Under the pieces are notes generated by a model. That model saw only the letters and a program-made list of their open reading frames with translations, was not told where the DNA came from and searched no databases. Positions 48,701 through 59,461 of a stretch of 64,000 nt of DNA are shown one piece after another; the stretch's first letter is position 1, and each line of letters opens with the position of its first letter. Source of the DNA: Amyelois transitella (lineage: Eukaryota; Arthropoda; Insecta; Lepidoptera; Pyralidae); assembly GCF_032362555.1 (NCBI RefSeq), contig NC_083528.1, forward strand, positions 3,844,001-3,908,000, written 5' to 3'. A program made the position numbers and the translations under genes.

Positions 48701-51700
48701 TGAGCATGTTCCTGGCGAACATGTGCGGCTGCTGCGGCTCCAGCTCCTCGCGCGACAGCATGAGCCTGCGCTGCTGCGCTTTGTGGAAGTCCGTGAAGAA
48801 TTTATCCATGTTCTCAGCGAGATATCGTCCTTCGCTCTGCAAATTCATGATTCATTTGCAAATTAATCTGTATATCCGACATCTTGAAATTCGTAGAATT
48901 TGTATTTTACCCCCAAAATGAATCGCACGGTTCAACCTCTGTAGATTGTAATACCATCGCACATTAACGTTGCGGGTTTCAAAATAGCTGATATGTGAGT
49001 GTACGGCTGGGGGCAGATAAAACTAACAACCTCTCCATGCTATTTCCACGGCGAGATGGTAAGTTTTATTGATCATCGGTAAGGTGCCCGGTTGAAATGC
49101 GTATGGCGTAAAAGGGCACAGGTTCTAATCCCACCGCGGCCATGTACCGATGACTATTTTCGAAGTTATTAGTTTGAATACAAACCGATGCTCTTGCGGT
49201 AAGGGAAAATTATGAGGAAACCTGCACATTCAGGAAATTGGAGGTGTAACTATGATCGATCCAAAACGGGTAAGGTTTACCTGCAAAAGTTGCGGAGGTC
49301 AGACGGGAGTCGCTTCGTGCAAAAACTTGACTCGCCTAATCCATGGTCTAAGGCACACCCCGGGCTCTACAAAATGGTTAGGATGCAACCGGGTCTAACG
49401 ACAGGAGGAAGAAGATGGTTAATTTTATCTGCCCCCGGCCATACAAGAATTGTTAAAAAAAACAACATAAATACTTACAGACTGTGGCGCATCGAACCCG
49501 TTGACGAGTGCATTCTGTTGCATCTGTTGTTGTTGTTGTTGGCCCAACATTTGATTGTGCATCATAAACCCGGCCGGAATACTATTCATATTGCTTTGCA
49601 TATTATTCAAATTGCTCATATTATTAACCAAACTATTTGGCATATTATTGGCCAAACTGTTTGGCATATTATTGGCCAAACTGTTTGGCATATTATTGAC
49701 CAAACTGCTTGGCATATTATTGACCAAACTGTTTGGCATATTGTTTACCAAACTATTTGTCATATTATTCACCATACCATTTTGAAGACTATTAGTCAAG
49801 CCATTAGGGAGATTGCTAGTCAGATTATTGGGTATATTGTTGGTCAAACTGCTGGGCATATTGTTGGCTAGGTTGGTGTTCATATTGGCCATTGTGTTCA
49901 TGCCTAAACTTGTGCCCATTGAATTGTCTATGCGCATGCCGAACGGTGGAAGCATACTGGGATTTGGATGATAATTAGCACCTGAAAATGTAAATATATA
50001 TTTTTTTAAACCCACTAACATATTTTTGTCGTTGATAAACACAAATACGAATTTACTAACTATTATAAGAACCAAATATGATGATAGATTATAAATTACC
50101 TAACTTACTATAAGGCGGCCATCCAAATGCCGAAAGTTTATGTATTTGAGTAGGTTTTTCATAGATTTTGCATTGGTCTAAGGACGTCCATTATACATCT
50201 ATCTATAGGCGAGTGCATAAACACCAGGACGACTAAGAACCTACTACAATAGCACTGCTTTAACTCGCCCTGGCTGTAACACGTCTGCCAGGACATCAAG
50301 ACAATAGCGCTGTATATAGCAAATCAGCAAAGCTGAATTATTACTGTGGAGGCACTCACCTAACATTTCACTAGCGGAATCCATCGCTATACTGGCGGCG
50401 GGCAAGTAGTGTTTGTGCTCCAGGGCGCGCTGCCGCGCCAGCATCTCGTTCTGCCGCAGCATCTCCTCTCTTCTCAGGTCCCTCTCCACTTTGCCCATCG
50501 GAATTTTTTGACTAATTTGCCTATCATTACCTAAATAACTGATCGTGTCTCTGTCTAATAAACCGTAACCGTTCAGCGGTTTCGCCATGTTGTTCTCGAC
50601 TAAGCCCGCGAACATTTCCTTGTGTCTGAGCATCATCATGACGTCATTATTGGGGTCCGTCAGCAGGCTGTGTGTGTCGTCCTCTAGTAGGTTGTGTTCG
50701 CTATTATCTAATAAGTCGTGGTTCTCGAGAAGGCTGTGCCTGTCCGACTCCAACTCGTCCAATTCGTTCGTCAAGTACTGGTGGGAATCGGCCTCGAATA
50801 CAGTGCTAGTGCTACTACTCTGCGTGTGTTTCTCTGTTTTGTCTTCGTCGTTAATACTATTGCTTTTCTTCTTGTCGGATTTACTTTTCTTGTTGGGCTG
50901 AGGGTTTGTGCTGTCCTTGCTTCTCGTTTTGTCCGTGTGGTCTTTGTTGCTTTTTGTGTTCGTTTGAGCCTGCTGTGTGAGTTGTGTGGGACTGGAAGAT
51001 TCTGATGTGCCGTTTTCTTGTGACTTGTCTGGAAACAGAGGAAACTCGTTTTAGATCGAAATCATCTTTTCTTGATTACTCAGCAAAAGACGATCTCGAG
51101 AGGAACTTCACAAAACATAATAATAAATATACTGACTGCGGGCGGCGGGGGCGGGCGCGGGGCTGGCGGGCGCGGGCGGCTCGGCCAGGCTGGGCCACGC
51201 CTCCTTGCCGCTCTTGTCGCCGCCCGCCCCGCTCTCGCTGACGCCGTTACACTCCTTTTTAGATCTGCAACACGGAACGAAATATTCTCGTCTTCAAGCT
51301 ATTTCGCTCAGCAGGGTATATAAATGGATAAGTTAAAAAAAAAAACTAAGTTTGTGGCAGAATAAAAGCCCAGAGTGGAGGTCACAGTGGGATCAAGAAA
51401 CCACAAATATGCTAAAAGATATTTAGAAAATAGGGGAGGGCACGAACATCAAAAGACTAGATCAGCTGTTTACAGACGGGTGTACGTAAAAATCTGTACT
51501 GTCCAGCACTTGTTAAGGCGAAGATTCTTATTTGCTTTGAAAGGCGAAGTGCCGTGTGGTTACCGACACCAATAGAAAAAAGAATAGAACCACTCCATCT
51601 CCATCAATTTAATGACATCCAAGCGAGTTAGCTTATAAATTTGGGATTCTGTTGGGCGATGGGCTGGCAACCTGTCACTATTTGAATCTCAATTCTATAT

Positions 51701-54700
51701 TAAAGCGAAATGAGCTGAGCGCGGCCTATCGGGATATAGACGTAATTATATGTATGTATATTGAAGGGCGACTCTTTATTGAAGGCACGAAAACATATCT
51801 TCAGCGCAGCGTTCTGTTAGAAAGCAAAAACCAAAATGTGAAATAGCACAACTTTCTTACAAATAACATTTAATTCAGCCCTGACTTGTCGATGCGCACA
51901 CGCCTCACACGCTACTCTCTCACCACGCTATCGAATCTAGTAAAACTGCAACTAGTGTTTCCTTATTCAACTTATTAACTGTTTGCCTCGCCTCGAATTC
52001 AAATTTATCATAATGAATGTAATACTCACTTAGATGAATTGACTACATTTATATTAGGTGATGTGACCGCTGCCGCCTGACTGTTATTTGATTGATTGCC
52101 TGAAACAAATAAAGTTAACAATAGAATAAATTACCCTAAATTGCACAAAAAATTTAAACAATATAATAATCCTTAACTTATGTTAAGGAAATTTACAAAA
52201 GGCGGCCTTATCGCTTTATGCAATTTCTTCCAAACAACAAGAAAAACATTTCATAAGAGAGAATTCGCTGAGGGATAGTAAGAGAATATTTAGAGAGATA
52301 TAAAGACTACCTACTATTAATATACTAATAATAATTAAGTTTTTTTTATAAATTCAAATTACCTATACCTAATTCTGGTATAGTTCATCCTATTTCTTAT
52401 CAGTGTTTTATCCAATAAATCTTCAGCTTATAAAATATTAAATTTATGTAAATTTTAATAGATTTCCTAATAAAATACATATTGAGAATAATAAAATGCT
52501 TACCATCTTTTGAACTGCTTTTTTCTGCGCTCGTACTAGAATTACCTGAAATTCCAATATTTTTGGCATATAGTACTTATTTACAATTCATAAATAACAT
52601 CGATGTTAAAAACTTGAAGGTTTGCGAAATAATAGGAATAAACATACTTTTTTCGCTTATACAGAGCGCACTGGCAACGTTTTTTATCGCGCGATAAACT
52701 GTCGCTGTCCCTGTTCACGACATAATAAAAAGTAAAACAGCGATAGTTTATCGCGCGATAAAAAAATGCGTCGCGCGTGCCATGTTAGCCCCGCTGATCT
52801 TCGTATAGGAGTATAAAGGAATAAATGGTTCTTCATTGAACCTAAAGAAGCCACTAGAACGTTTTGAAGAGATTATATCTGTGTACGACGAGTCTGAATA
52901 GAGTAATTAATGTGGATGTGTGTGCGAAAGAAGAATGCAGAGATCGTGTGAAAATATATAGGCTTCGCCTACGTTGATAACGCATCACGCCAAAGTTTCA
53001 ATATATAAAATGTAATGCGATTATTAATAAATACATACATATGTCGCTCATTATGTAACAAATTAAGGTTCCACGTGTCAAAGTTCGCGGACGACATCTA
53101 GTCTAAAATAAAAACTCATTAACAGAGCTTACGTAATAGATATTACACAGTTACCAAATGCATCGACTGAATGAATATAATATTTGGCACGACTTCAAGA
53201 TTCAGTCGGCACACAGTTACCATAAATTATAAAGCGCGTTTGCCAAATAAATATTTTTAACGATAAATCCATTTTTAAGTTCTCACGATAAACTTGTTTA
53301 ATTTTAATTATTAAGTTTTCACCGTCATCATTCTTGTATAAGCCTCATATATGACATATACTATATGGGTATGCCTCTTTTAACTGATTTCAAACTTTCG
53401 CGTTACATTATACTATTTATAGATCGAAACATCCGATATAAAATAAAGGTACGTTACGTGAGCGTTTAATACCTATTATATTATAAATAGTATGAGTCTT
53501 TTTTGGTTGTCCCACACATTATGTTCTTACGGATAGTGAGGAAATCTGCCATATGTGTAATTATCATAAAATGAGTAAGATTATCTTGCATTTTATCCCA
53601 CATACTCCAGGATCGTGGGTCGAAGGATCTCCTTCCACGAGAAAAGATGCTCGCATGCGTGGTTTATTTTACGTATTTAGGCCAACTTTTATTTCCTGTT
53701 ATTAATGTTTGTTTTGTCGCTACAAATATCTAAACTATCTAAAAGAGAAGACAGACGACCTGCCTGCCTACTAAGTGCATGGTATAGACCTTCTGGTCCG
53801 ACCCAATTATGATTTGTTTTGGCCAATTAGGATCCAGTACGTACTATCTATTTCAGGTCGTCTTCCCACCTCAATTACGGTCCTCCCAGTCCTTAGGGTC
53901 GCCATGATGGCACAGGCTGCTACTTCCAGGAGGAATCAGGCAACCAGGACTTAAGCTAGTAAACCCAAGTCCTGATTGCATCCTCATCACTCTGAAGAGG
54001 AGATATGCCTTAGACCTTAGTCAGGTTTTTACATAAAATGTAAGCGATTTACACACCTGAACTGCTGTATTGTTTGTCTGTGGGCGTGTCGCGAGTGGCT
54101 TGCTGCAACTGGTTGTGCAACTTCCGCTCGTACACCTGGTGCAGCCCCGCGTGCATCTCCTCCTTCGTGAACGACGCTTTAGGATCACCTGCCAACCAAG
54201 TACCAATATATAACAAGTCTTTATATTTATGAGGGAAGAGTCAACAGAACTAAATGATGGAATTTACATGCAGATTGTGACGGGTTGTTAGCCCATCATC
54301 TCTCTCTTTCTGTTGACTTGTACACTCTGCGTAGGAAGAGAGACAGCTGACTCATATGTATTATGAACATGTGTATCGTGCGCGTTTGAGACATATAGAA
54401 TGGCCCACAAATAGGTATAAAAACAACCAGTTTTCCACCTGTCCCATTGAGAACCCACATTAGCTTTGCTTTTTCATTTCAGCACACTTGTATGTCTCAC
54501 TTCCCCTTTCGATCTTATCCAAGTATATATATATTTTTTAATTGAATGTAGAAGGTTCGAGAGGCGCTCCCACCTAGCTCGTGGAGGTACATGCAGTCGG
54601 GCTTGGGGCAGGGCTGGTTCTTCATGAAGTTGGCGCAGTACTTGGTGGTGCCGAGCGAGCCCTTGAGCACGCGGCCGTCCAGCGCCACGTTGCTGACGCC

Positions 54701-57700
54701 CTGGATGGCGCGCAGCGCGTCCGCCGGCGACACGTACGTCACGTACGCGGACGCGGACGGGCCCTGCGGTTGCAATACGTTTGTAACGCTACATCTTATA
54801 CAAAATGTGTGCCGTGTGCTTCCCGGCACCAATGAAAAAAGAATAGGATTCTTTTAGGCGATGGGCTAGCAACCTGTCACTATTTGAATCTCAATTCTAT
54901 CATTAAGCCAAATAGCTGAACGTGGCCATTCAGTTTATTCGAGACTGTGAACTCTGTCTACCCCGCAATGGATATAGACGTGACCATATGTATGTAATCT
55001 TATACAAAGGCTTTGTTGCAACTGGGAACAAGCCATGATGAAGATTTTTTTGGTTACAAATACAGGGTGACTTTTAATTCAACTGCATAAATTTAACTGT
55101 TAAGTGTACTCATCTAAAAGATATTTAAAAACGTTAATAGAAAAATATCAGTTCATATTTCAGAAAGTACGAAAAAAATAAAAGTATCAAAATCCACGAA
55201 AAATAACACAAAATACGTCATATCAAGATTCAGAGGTCAAAGACACAATTCATTCAGCTGAGCGATCTCGACAACTCTGTACTTTACTTGATCTTGATAC
55301 TAGAAAAATAATTTATTTTTCAGACATTTATTTACATGTTTAGTTTAATTTCTTTTTGTAGTATAGGTCTTTAATAAAGCGTGTGACGTAGTTTTTGAGG
55401 GTTTGTTAAATGTGAAAATGATGACGTTTAATTTAAATAAAAATAGGCTCAAACGGCTCAGAAGCATGGGTATAGTCTATATTTAAAAGGATGCAGTTGT
55501 TTTAAATGTCACCCTGTATATAATAAAGTAAATATTTATTAATTTGCCACCCATTAGGGACATGATAGAAAAATATTTTTTCATATCAAAATATTGTTTT
55601 TATAACTCCATTCGTAATTTTAAAGCCAATTTACTGTGCAAAATAAATTATTGCAAATAAGGAATGCATCTTATCATAGTAAACTACTTGCGAAAGAAAC
55701 TGAAAGTTACACTGGACAATAAATAAATAATAAATGCAGCGAAAAGGTATAACAAACAAACACTAATGATTAAAAAGTACTAAATAAATCTACACATCTA
55801 TTTTCTACATAAAAACATGCAAAATATATGCTAAACAGTTTGCAAGCTATAAAATCTGACACCAAGATATTAAAATGCATTTCATCACAAATAATCACGC
55901 CAATGAGAATGTCTTGGGTTGTACATCGCTATACATAGCTTGATAACAATGACAGGTATTTATTTTTACTTTGTTTTGTCCCTTATTTATAATTCCCAAC
56001 AATTATAATTATCAAGCTATATTTCAAGAAGTTCACATTGAGGTTATGGGTATACAGGTGCAAAGACAATACAACCAAACACGCCTACCAAACAAACGGC
56101 GATACAAGAACTACCTGTGAGCCTGCGTACGCGGTACTTTGGTTTATAACTACTTTGTGGATTTTTCCGTATTTTCCAAAGTACTCTTGCCGTTTGAGGA
56201 TCTGAAACAAAAAATATTGTAAGAAAATAACATTGTCAATTGTTTATTTTTGATTCGTAAGGTTCAAATCTTGTTTGTTTGTTTATAATATCTTTATTGC
56301 ATAGAAATTTATACAGTAACAAGAAATATTACATAGTTATAAAAGAAATAAATCTTATTGTATTTATACATCAATGACTCTTTTCTTAGTCATGTATATT
56401 ACTTTTTGCACATAGTTCTTAAAGCTAAATGTTTATCATGATCCATGATTGCTCAGCTTAACCACAGAAGTTAAAAGAAAGTCGACTCGTATATCTAAAT
56501 TTCCCCTGGAAACCGGTCTTAGGCGAAACCCTGGCTCCTTCTCAAGGTAGATGTGGTAAATACGCCATGGCCATGAGATGTTAGTTTCTACTTCCCTGGT
56601 AGACAGAGACCGGCAGAGAGTCCAGGAAGTCGAGACGGTGTCCCTGTGGGGACAGACAGTTACCTCGGGGTCCGCCAGCCGCACAGGGAGCCCCACCACG
56701 AACACGAGGTTGTTCTGTACGACCCTCACGTTGGCGAGGGCGCGTCTGGACTCCAACGTCTTGTTCCGCCGTTTCTGCTCGCGCGCTTTCTTCTCCGTCT
56801 TTATCGCTGCCACCTGGAAACAAAACGGACATAATGTTTTATCCCTTACCGGGTAGCCGCAATTTGAGAAAAACTAAGGCCACGATCAGCTGGCTGGATT
56901 AAAAAAAAATCTAATAAATTCCAAATCGAATTCCAGTCTCGAGGTATTTTGTTGCCAACAATAAACTAATCAGTGATGGATCAAACTTGAATCTTAAACT
57001 TACATCAACTTACTTAAACTATCTTTCATCATTTCAGTTCAATAAGAAAATGAAAAATAAATGTGATAAACTGTTCTTTAATCCATCAATAGATTTTGTG
57101 AAAAATAACGCCTCATATTCCAAAAAAAAAACTATCCTTTCTTTTGCTATTTTAACAGGTATTTTAATAGAAATTGATTTATGCCACAGACAAGCTTTGT
57201 TTTGGTTTCTCTTGCCATAAATACAGTAAATTTAATCTCTGTTACTTGCTTCAGCTAAAAAGGAGACAGGGCACTGTTGCCCACTCCTGACAAAAAGACG
57301 GGGTAATGTTACCTGTTCCTGACTGAGCGGAGTGAAGTCTGCGGGGTTCTCCGGGTAGGCCTTCCGACACGCCGGGCACAGACCGTTCTCGCCCTCCCGA
57401 ATACGATTCCAGCAAAACCGGCATATCTGTAACACAAACACAATTTGTTAAAACTTTCCACTCGTACGAATAGTTGGCCATTAGCCCTGACGCCTGACGC
57501 TTAGCCATATGACGACCCAGTGGCTACATTTAACCAAAAATAAGAACCATGGATAAATAACAATGATTCATTCATTTCATGTAACTGAAAACTTAACATT
57601 ATTGAAACAATCATGGCTCATGCAAAAAGTTTCAGTCTAATAAATCCAAAAGTTCTTTACTAAAATAGTAGTGCAATAATAAATAAAAAAAAATTGTGCA

Positions 57701-59391
57701 GCACGGGTTTGGTTTCCCTACAAAAACCGGATCCATGGTCAAAGGCATACCCTGGGCTCCTCTCCAGATTGGTGAAAAAACAACTGAAACTAACTTCAGG
57801 AAGAAGCAGATATTCTGCAAATTTATCATAATAACATACAGCTAGAGACAATGGAACGAGTCTAGCTAGATAAATAGAAGGAAAAAAAGATTTAAAAAAA
57901 TGGTCAACTCACTTGATAACCACATGTGCACGGGTAGAAGTGAAGGTCGTCCACTTCCAGGGGTTCCATACACAGGGGACATTCCACCTGGAACACGTAC
58001 AAACATACACATTAACTATACTAGTCAGACGGCAGAATCATCAAAAAATATGCTACCTAGATACCACTATACTTGTTTTTGTAATTGAAATCTTATATAT
58101 CTAAATGAAACTATTAGGAATCCATAATAAATCACCAAGTATGTAAAAAAAAGAACTAATTGATTGACTGACTAACATATCGATGCACAGCCATAGATTG
58201 ATATTTGGCGATATTTGGTCAAGGCGCGCAACAAGATAAGCTTCCCGAAATACAACAAGATATTGGAATGTGACTTAACGTTAACTCAAGAGTGTATAAA
58301 ACTAAAAAACAGTTTTTAATGTCATATTACTCATATGAAACTGAACAATTGTTGTGCGAAGCGTTCATGTGATGTCTTATTTGTAATTCAATCAATCAAG
58401 ACGCGAGACGCACCAAATAATTATAGAAAGTAAACCGCAATTATATTCAATAGCAAGCCATGCATTTAATTAATGTTACGGTAACCAAACGAAGTGCTAC
58501 AAACTATTAAGTAAACTTTAATGTCATTATATGAGTATGTGCCGTGTGGTTCCCGACACTTTGGAATAGGACACTTCATCTCTTTCCCACTGATGTCGTA
58601 AAAGACGACTAAGGTAATAGGTGCACATTCATCTAGTGCAAGTTTAAATGCTGTCTACCTGGTATACTATAATGAAAAAATAACATAGTGTGTACCAGCT
58701 GCTTCTCTTATCGTGAAAATTGTAAAAATCAATCAAGGGAAAGGCTAATTAACTTGGAATTCTAGGCTAGCAACCTGCCACTATTGGAAGGATGTGGCCT
58801 TTCAGCCTTTTCGAGACTGCAGGCTCTGTTTACCCCGTAAGAGATAAAGACATGATTATATGTGTAAATTTATGTACTGTACATACATACATAAAATCAC
58901 GCCTCCATCCCGGAGGGGTAGGCAGAGACTACCTCTTTCCACTTGCCATGATCTCTGCATATTTCCTTCGCTTCATCCACATTCATAACTCTCTTCATGC
59001 AAGCTCGGCGGTTTCGGGTACTTTTGACTTACTTTTTTTTTATTTATGTACTGTATGTATGTCAAATCAAACTATGCTGCACAGTGCACACCCAGGTGTC
59101 AAGTTTGTAATTTAACAAGTCATAAATGACCACAGACACATTAAAACGCGTTGGTCACAGGTCTACACTACTATAAGGTTGTGATTTCTTCAAATCGCAC
59201 GCATTAATATAATAATGCAGGAGTCCTAAGGTCCTAACTATGGATTCACAAATGTTTCAATTTACTGCATAACTTAATTTTCCTTTTTTATGGGAACTTT
59301 TAATAAAAGGAATCCCCTGACAACTATAATGCTAATATATGTAATACTGTGGATTAACCTGCTCTTCTCCGCTCTGATTCAGTACTGACAT
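45718..59391 (-). CDS. CNOT4: CCR4-NOT transcription complex subunit 4 (CNOT4), E3 ubiquitin ligase
   Basis: This RING E3 ligase is linked to the CCR4-NOT deadenylase and acts in mRNA decay and ribosome-associated quality control. Exons are 59391-59359, 57987-57913, 57426-57313, 56813-56664, 56201-56115, 54763-54574, 54188-54057, 52545-52504, 52099-52030, 51264-51137, 51028-50360, 49981-49479, 48836-48667, 48288-48145, 47419-47325, 46531-46413 and 45840-45718, totalling 2844 nt and 947 residues. The C4C4 RING cysteines are at 14, 17, 31, 33, 38, 41, 53 and 56, the same positions as in human CNOT4. A coiled stretch (KTEKKAREQKRRNKTLESRR) leads into the RRM (NLVFVVGL, YFGKYGKIHKVVIN, GPSASAYVTY). 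A CCCH finger follows (YCANFMKNQPC, PDCMYLHE). After residue about 260 the protein is low complexity, including an Asn/Met/Pro repeat, with conserved-looking short blocks (ENMDKFFTDFHKAQQRRL, FDPFKETQKALQEMMETEMM). Codons from exon 10 onward alternate between very GC-rich and AT-rich exons. Confidence 0.95.
45997..46047. repeat. Perfect 24-bp inverted repeat with 3-base loop
   Basis: The left arm at 45997-46020 (AATAAAATGTTTAAATACTA then TTTA) is the exact reverse complement of 46024-46047. TCA forms the loop. It lies in the last intron of CNOT4. The hairpin is AT-rich and too short for a typical miRNA precursor. It is more likely a palindromic mobile-element remnant or a replication slip product. 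Confidence 0.8.
46199..46392 (+). repeat. SINE family B, copy 1
   Basis: The copy contains CAAAAGTACCCGAAACCGCC, GCATGAAGAGAGTTATGAAT, GATCGTGGCAAGTGG and CCTACCCCTCCGGGAAAG, with a TATGTATGTATT tail. The inverted relative at 58886-59045 is nearly identical. It lies in the last intron of CNOT4, about 20 bases from the donor of exon 16. Confidence 0.85.
47056..47320 (+). repeat. SINE family A, copy 5, abutting a splice donor
   Basis: This is a full-length copy running from GCCGTGTGGTTCCCGGCACC to CCCCGCTAGGGATACAGACG with a long TATG tail. TATG repeats also precede its head. The tail ends at about 47320 and CNOT4 exon 15 ends at 47325, so the donor (GTCACACAT on the minus strand) is partly built from the SINE tail. 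Confidence 0.9.
47325..47419 (-). other. CNOT4: CNOT4 exon 15 (Arg/Pro-rich)
   Basis: This 95-nt GC-rich exon encodes about 31 residues (DNMERVRRARLAPPGFGHLG and on). Its donor is the weak GTCACAC. The phases fit exons 14 and 16. It is listed separately because of the SINE directly at its 3' edge. Confidence 0.8.
47455..47695 (+). repeat. SINE family C, 3' part
   Basis: The sequence GATGCTCTTACGGTGAGGGA, ACACATTCAGGCAACTGAAT, GTGTCACCATGATCC, GTTGTGGAGGTCAG and GCCAGGAGGAAGAAG matches the family at 36420 and 49010. It lies in the intron between CNOT4 exons 14 and 15. Confidence 0.75.
47955..48098 (+). repeat. SINE family A, degraded copy 6
   Basis: The copy keeps CTATTTGAACTTCAATTCTA, ATATAGCTGAACGTGACC and GGGCTAGCAACCTGTCA but lacks a clear head and tail. 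It is also in the intron between exons 14 and 15. Confidence 0.65.
48347..48612 (+). repeat. SINE family A, copy 7, with folded-back 3' end
   Basis: The copy starts GTGCCGTGTGGTTCCCGGCA and runs through a diverged body to the normal end CCCCGCAAGGGATATAGACG. That end is then immediately repeated in inverted orientation. It lies in the intron between CNOT4 exons 13 and 14. Confidence 0.85.
48535..48584. repeat. Perfect 23-bp inverted repeat made from a SINE 3' end
   Basis: CCCCGCAAGGGATATAGACG plus TGA (48535-48557) is followed by AAAG and then its exact reverse complement (48562-48584). The two arms are the family A 3' end and an inverted fragment of it. Confidence 0.9.
49010..49425 (+). repeat. 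SINE family C, near full length, tRNA-derived
   Basis: A tRNA-like head (GGTAAGGTGCCCGGTTGAAA, then the B-box-like AGGTTCTAATCCCACC) is joined to the family C body. The body blocks are GATGCTCTTGCGGTAAGGGA, GAGGAAACCTGCACATTCAG, TTGCGGAGGTCAGACGGGAG and ACGACAGGAGGAAGAAG. It lies in the intron between CNOT4 exons 12 and 13. This copy shows that the body fragments elsewhere come from a tRNA-headed element. Confidence 0.75.
49597..49880 (-). repeat. CNOT4: Coding minisatellite in CNOT4 exon 12
   Basis: A 24-bp unit (about GGCATATTATTGACCAAACT with small variants) is repeated in frame. It encodes an eight-residue unit of the form NNMP-N/S-S-L-V/A/T. At least seven adjacent units are recognisable, and two or three are almost identical at the DNA level. 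This points to recent slippage or unequal exchange. Upstream and downstream units are more diverged. A short Gln run (QQQQQQ) follows in the protein. The reading frame is kept throughout. Confidence 0.9.
51551..51760 (+). repeat. SINE family A, copy 8
   Basis: The copy runs from GCCGTGTGGTTACCGACACC to GGGATATAGACGTAATTATA with a TATG tail. The end is partly deleted, with CTGTCTACCCCGC missing. It lies between CNOT4 exons 9 and 10. Confidence 0.8.
52504..52545 (-). other. CNOT4: CNOT4 microexon (exon 8, 42 nt)
   Basis: A TTTCAG acceptor and GTAAGCA donor bracket 42 bases encoding NSSTSAEKSSSKD with split glycine codons on both sides. The phase fits exons 7 and 9 exactly. Exon 7 could also join exon 9 directly, because the microexon length is divisible by three, so it may be optional. 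Confidence 0.7.
52546..54056 (-). other. CNOT4 intron 7
   Basis: Besides the palindromic element, this intron holds a family B remnant at about 52905-52990 (ATGCAGAGATCGTG). Two diverged family C-like segments lie at about 53515-53650 and 53815-53990 (CAACCAGGACTTAAGC, CAGGAGGAATCAGG). No exon other than those listed is supported. Confidence 0.6.
52675..52790. mobile_element. Palindromic MITE-like element, copy 1
   Basis: The left arm TTTTTATCGCGCGATAAACT then GTCGCTGT and the right arm ACAGCGATAGTTTATCGCGC then GATAAAAAAA are reverse complements with one mismatch over about 29 bases. The spacer contains CACGACATAATAAAAAG. A related copy with the same arms and spacer is at 61365-61495. No coding sequence is inside. 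It lies between CNOT4 exons 7 and 8. Confidence 0.8.
54811..54996 (+). repeat. SINE family A, copy 9, with internal deletion
   Basis: The head GCCGTGTGCTTCCCGGCACC joins directly to GGATTCTTTTAGGCGATGGG, so about 70 bases of the usual body are missing. The remaining body and the CCCCGCAATGGATATAGACG end are normal. It lies about 50 bases from the acceptor side of CNOT4 exon 6. Confidence 0.85.
57710..57800 (+). repeat. SINE family C, 3' fragment
   Basis: CCATGGTCAAAGGCATACCC followed by TGGGCTCCTCTCCAG and TTCAGGAAGAAGCAG matches the end of family C. It lies between CNOT4 exons 2 and 3. Confidence 0.55.
58541..58870 (+). repeat. SINE family A, copy 10, interrupted
   Basis: The head and first part (GCCGTGTGGTTCCCGACACT to GACTAAGGTAATAGG) are separated from the rest (GGCTAATTAACTTGGAATTC onward) by about 110 bases of unrelated sequence. 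The element ends at GAGATAAAGACATGATTATA. An inverted family B copy follows directly. Confidence 0.75.
58886..59045 (-). repeat. SINE family B, copy 2 (inverted)
   Basis: The reverse complement matches the copy at 46225-46390 almost base for base over CGAAACCGCCGAGCTTGC, GATGAAGCGAAGGAAATATG and CCTACCCCTCCGGGATGG. It lies in the first coding intron of CNOT4, next to family A copy 10. Confidence 0.85.
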
Positions 59392-59461
59392 CCTAGCCCC
59401 AGACGCCAAAGGTTCCGTAGCCTCCAGTATAACGCAAACTAATGTCAGCTTACACTGTAAT
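59392..59461 (-). other. CNOT4: 5' UTR part of the first coding exon of CNOT4
   Basis: A polypyrimidine-TTTTCAG acceptor on the minus strand ends at 59462, so the exon with the start codon (59391) probably begins at 59461. At least one further non-coding 5' exon should lie to the right, and I could not place it. Confidence 0.5.

Noticed and set aside
49080-49145. Possible tRNA gene inside CNOT4 intron
   Set aside because: The B-box-like stretch is continuous with the family C SINE body, so it is the SINE's tRNA-derived head.
49212-49871. 219-codon plus-strand open frame with Ile/His/Gln repeats
   Set aside because: It runs from a SINE into the antisense of the CNOT4 NNMPNSLV repeat, so its repeats only mirror the minisatellite.
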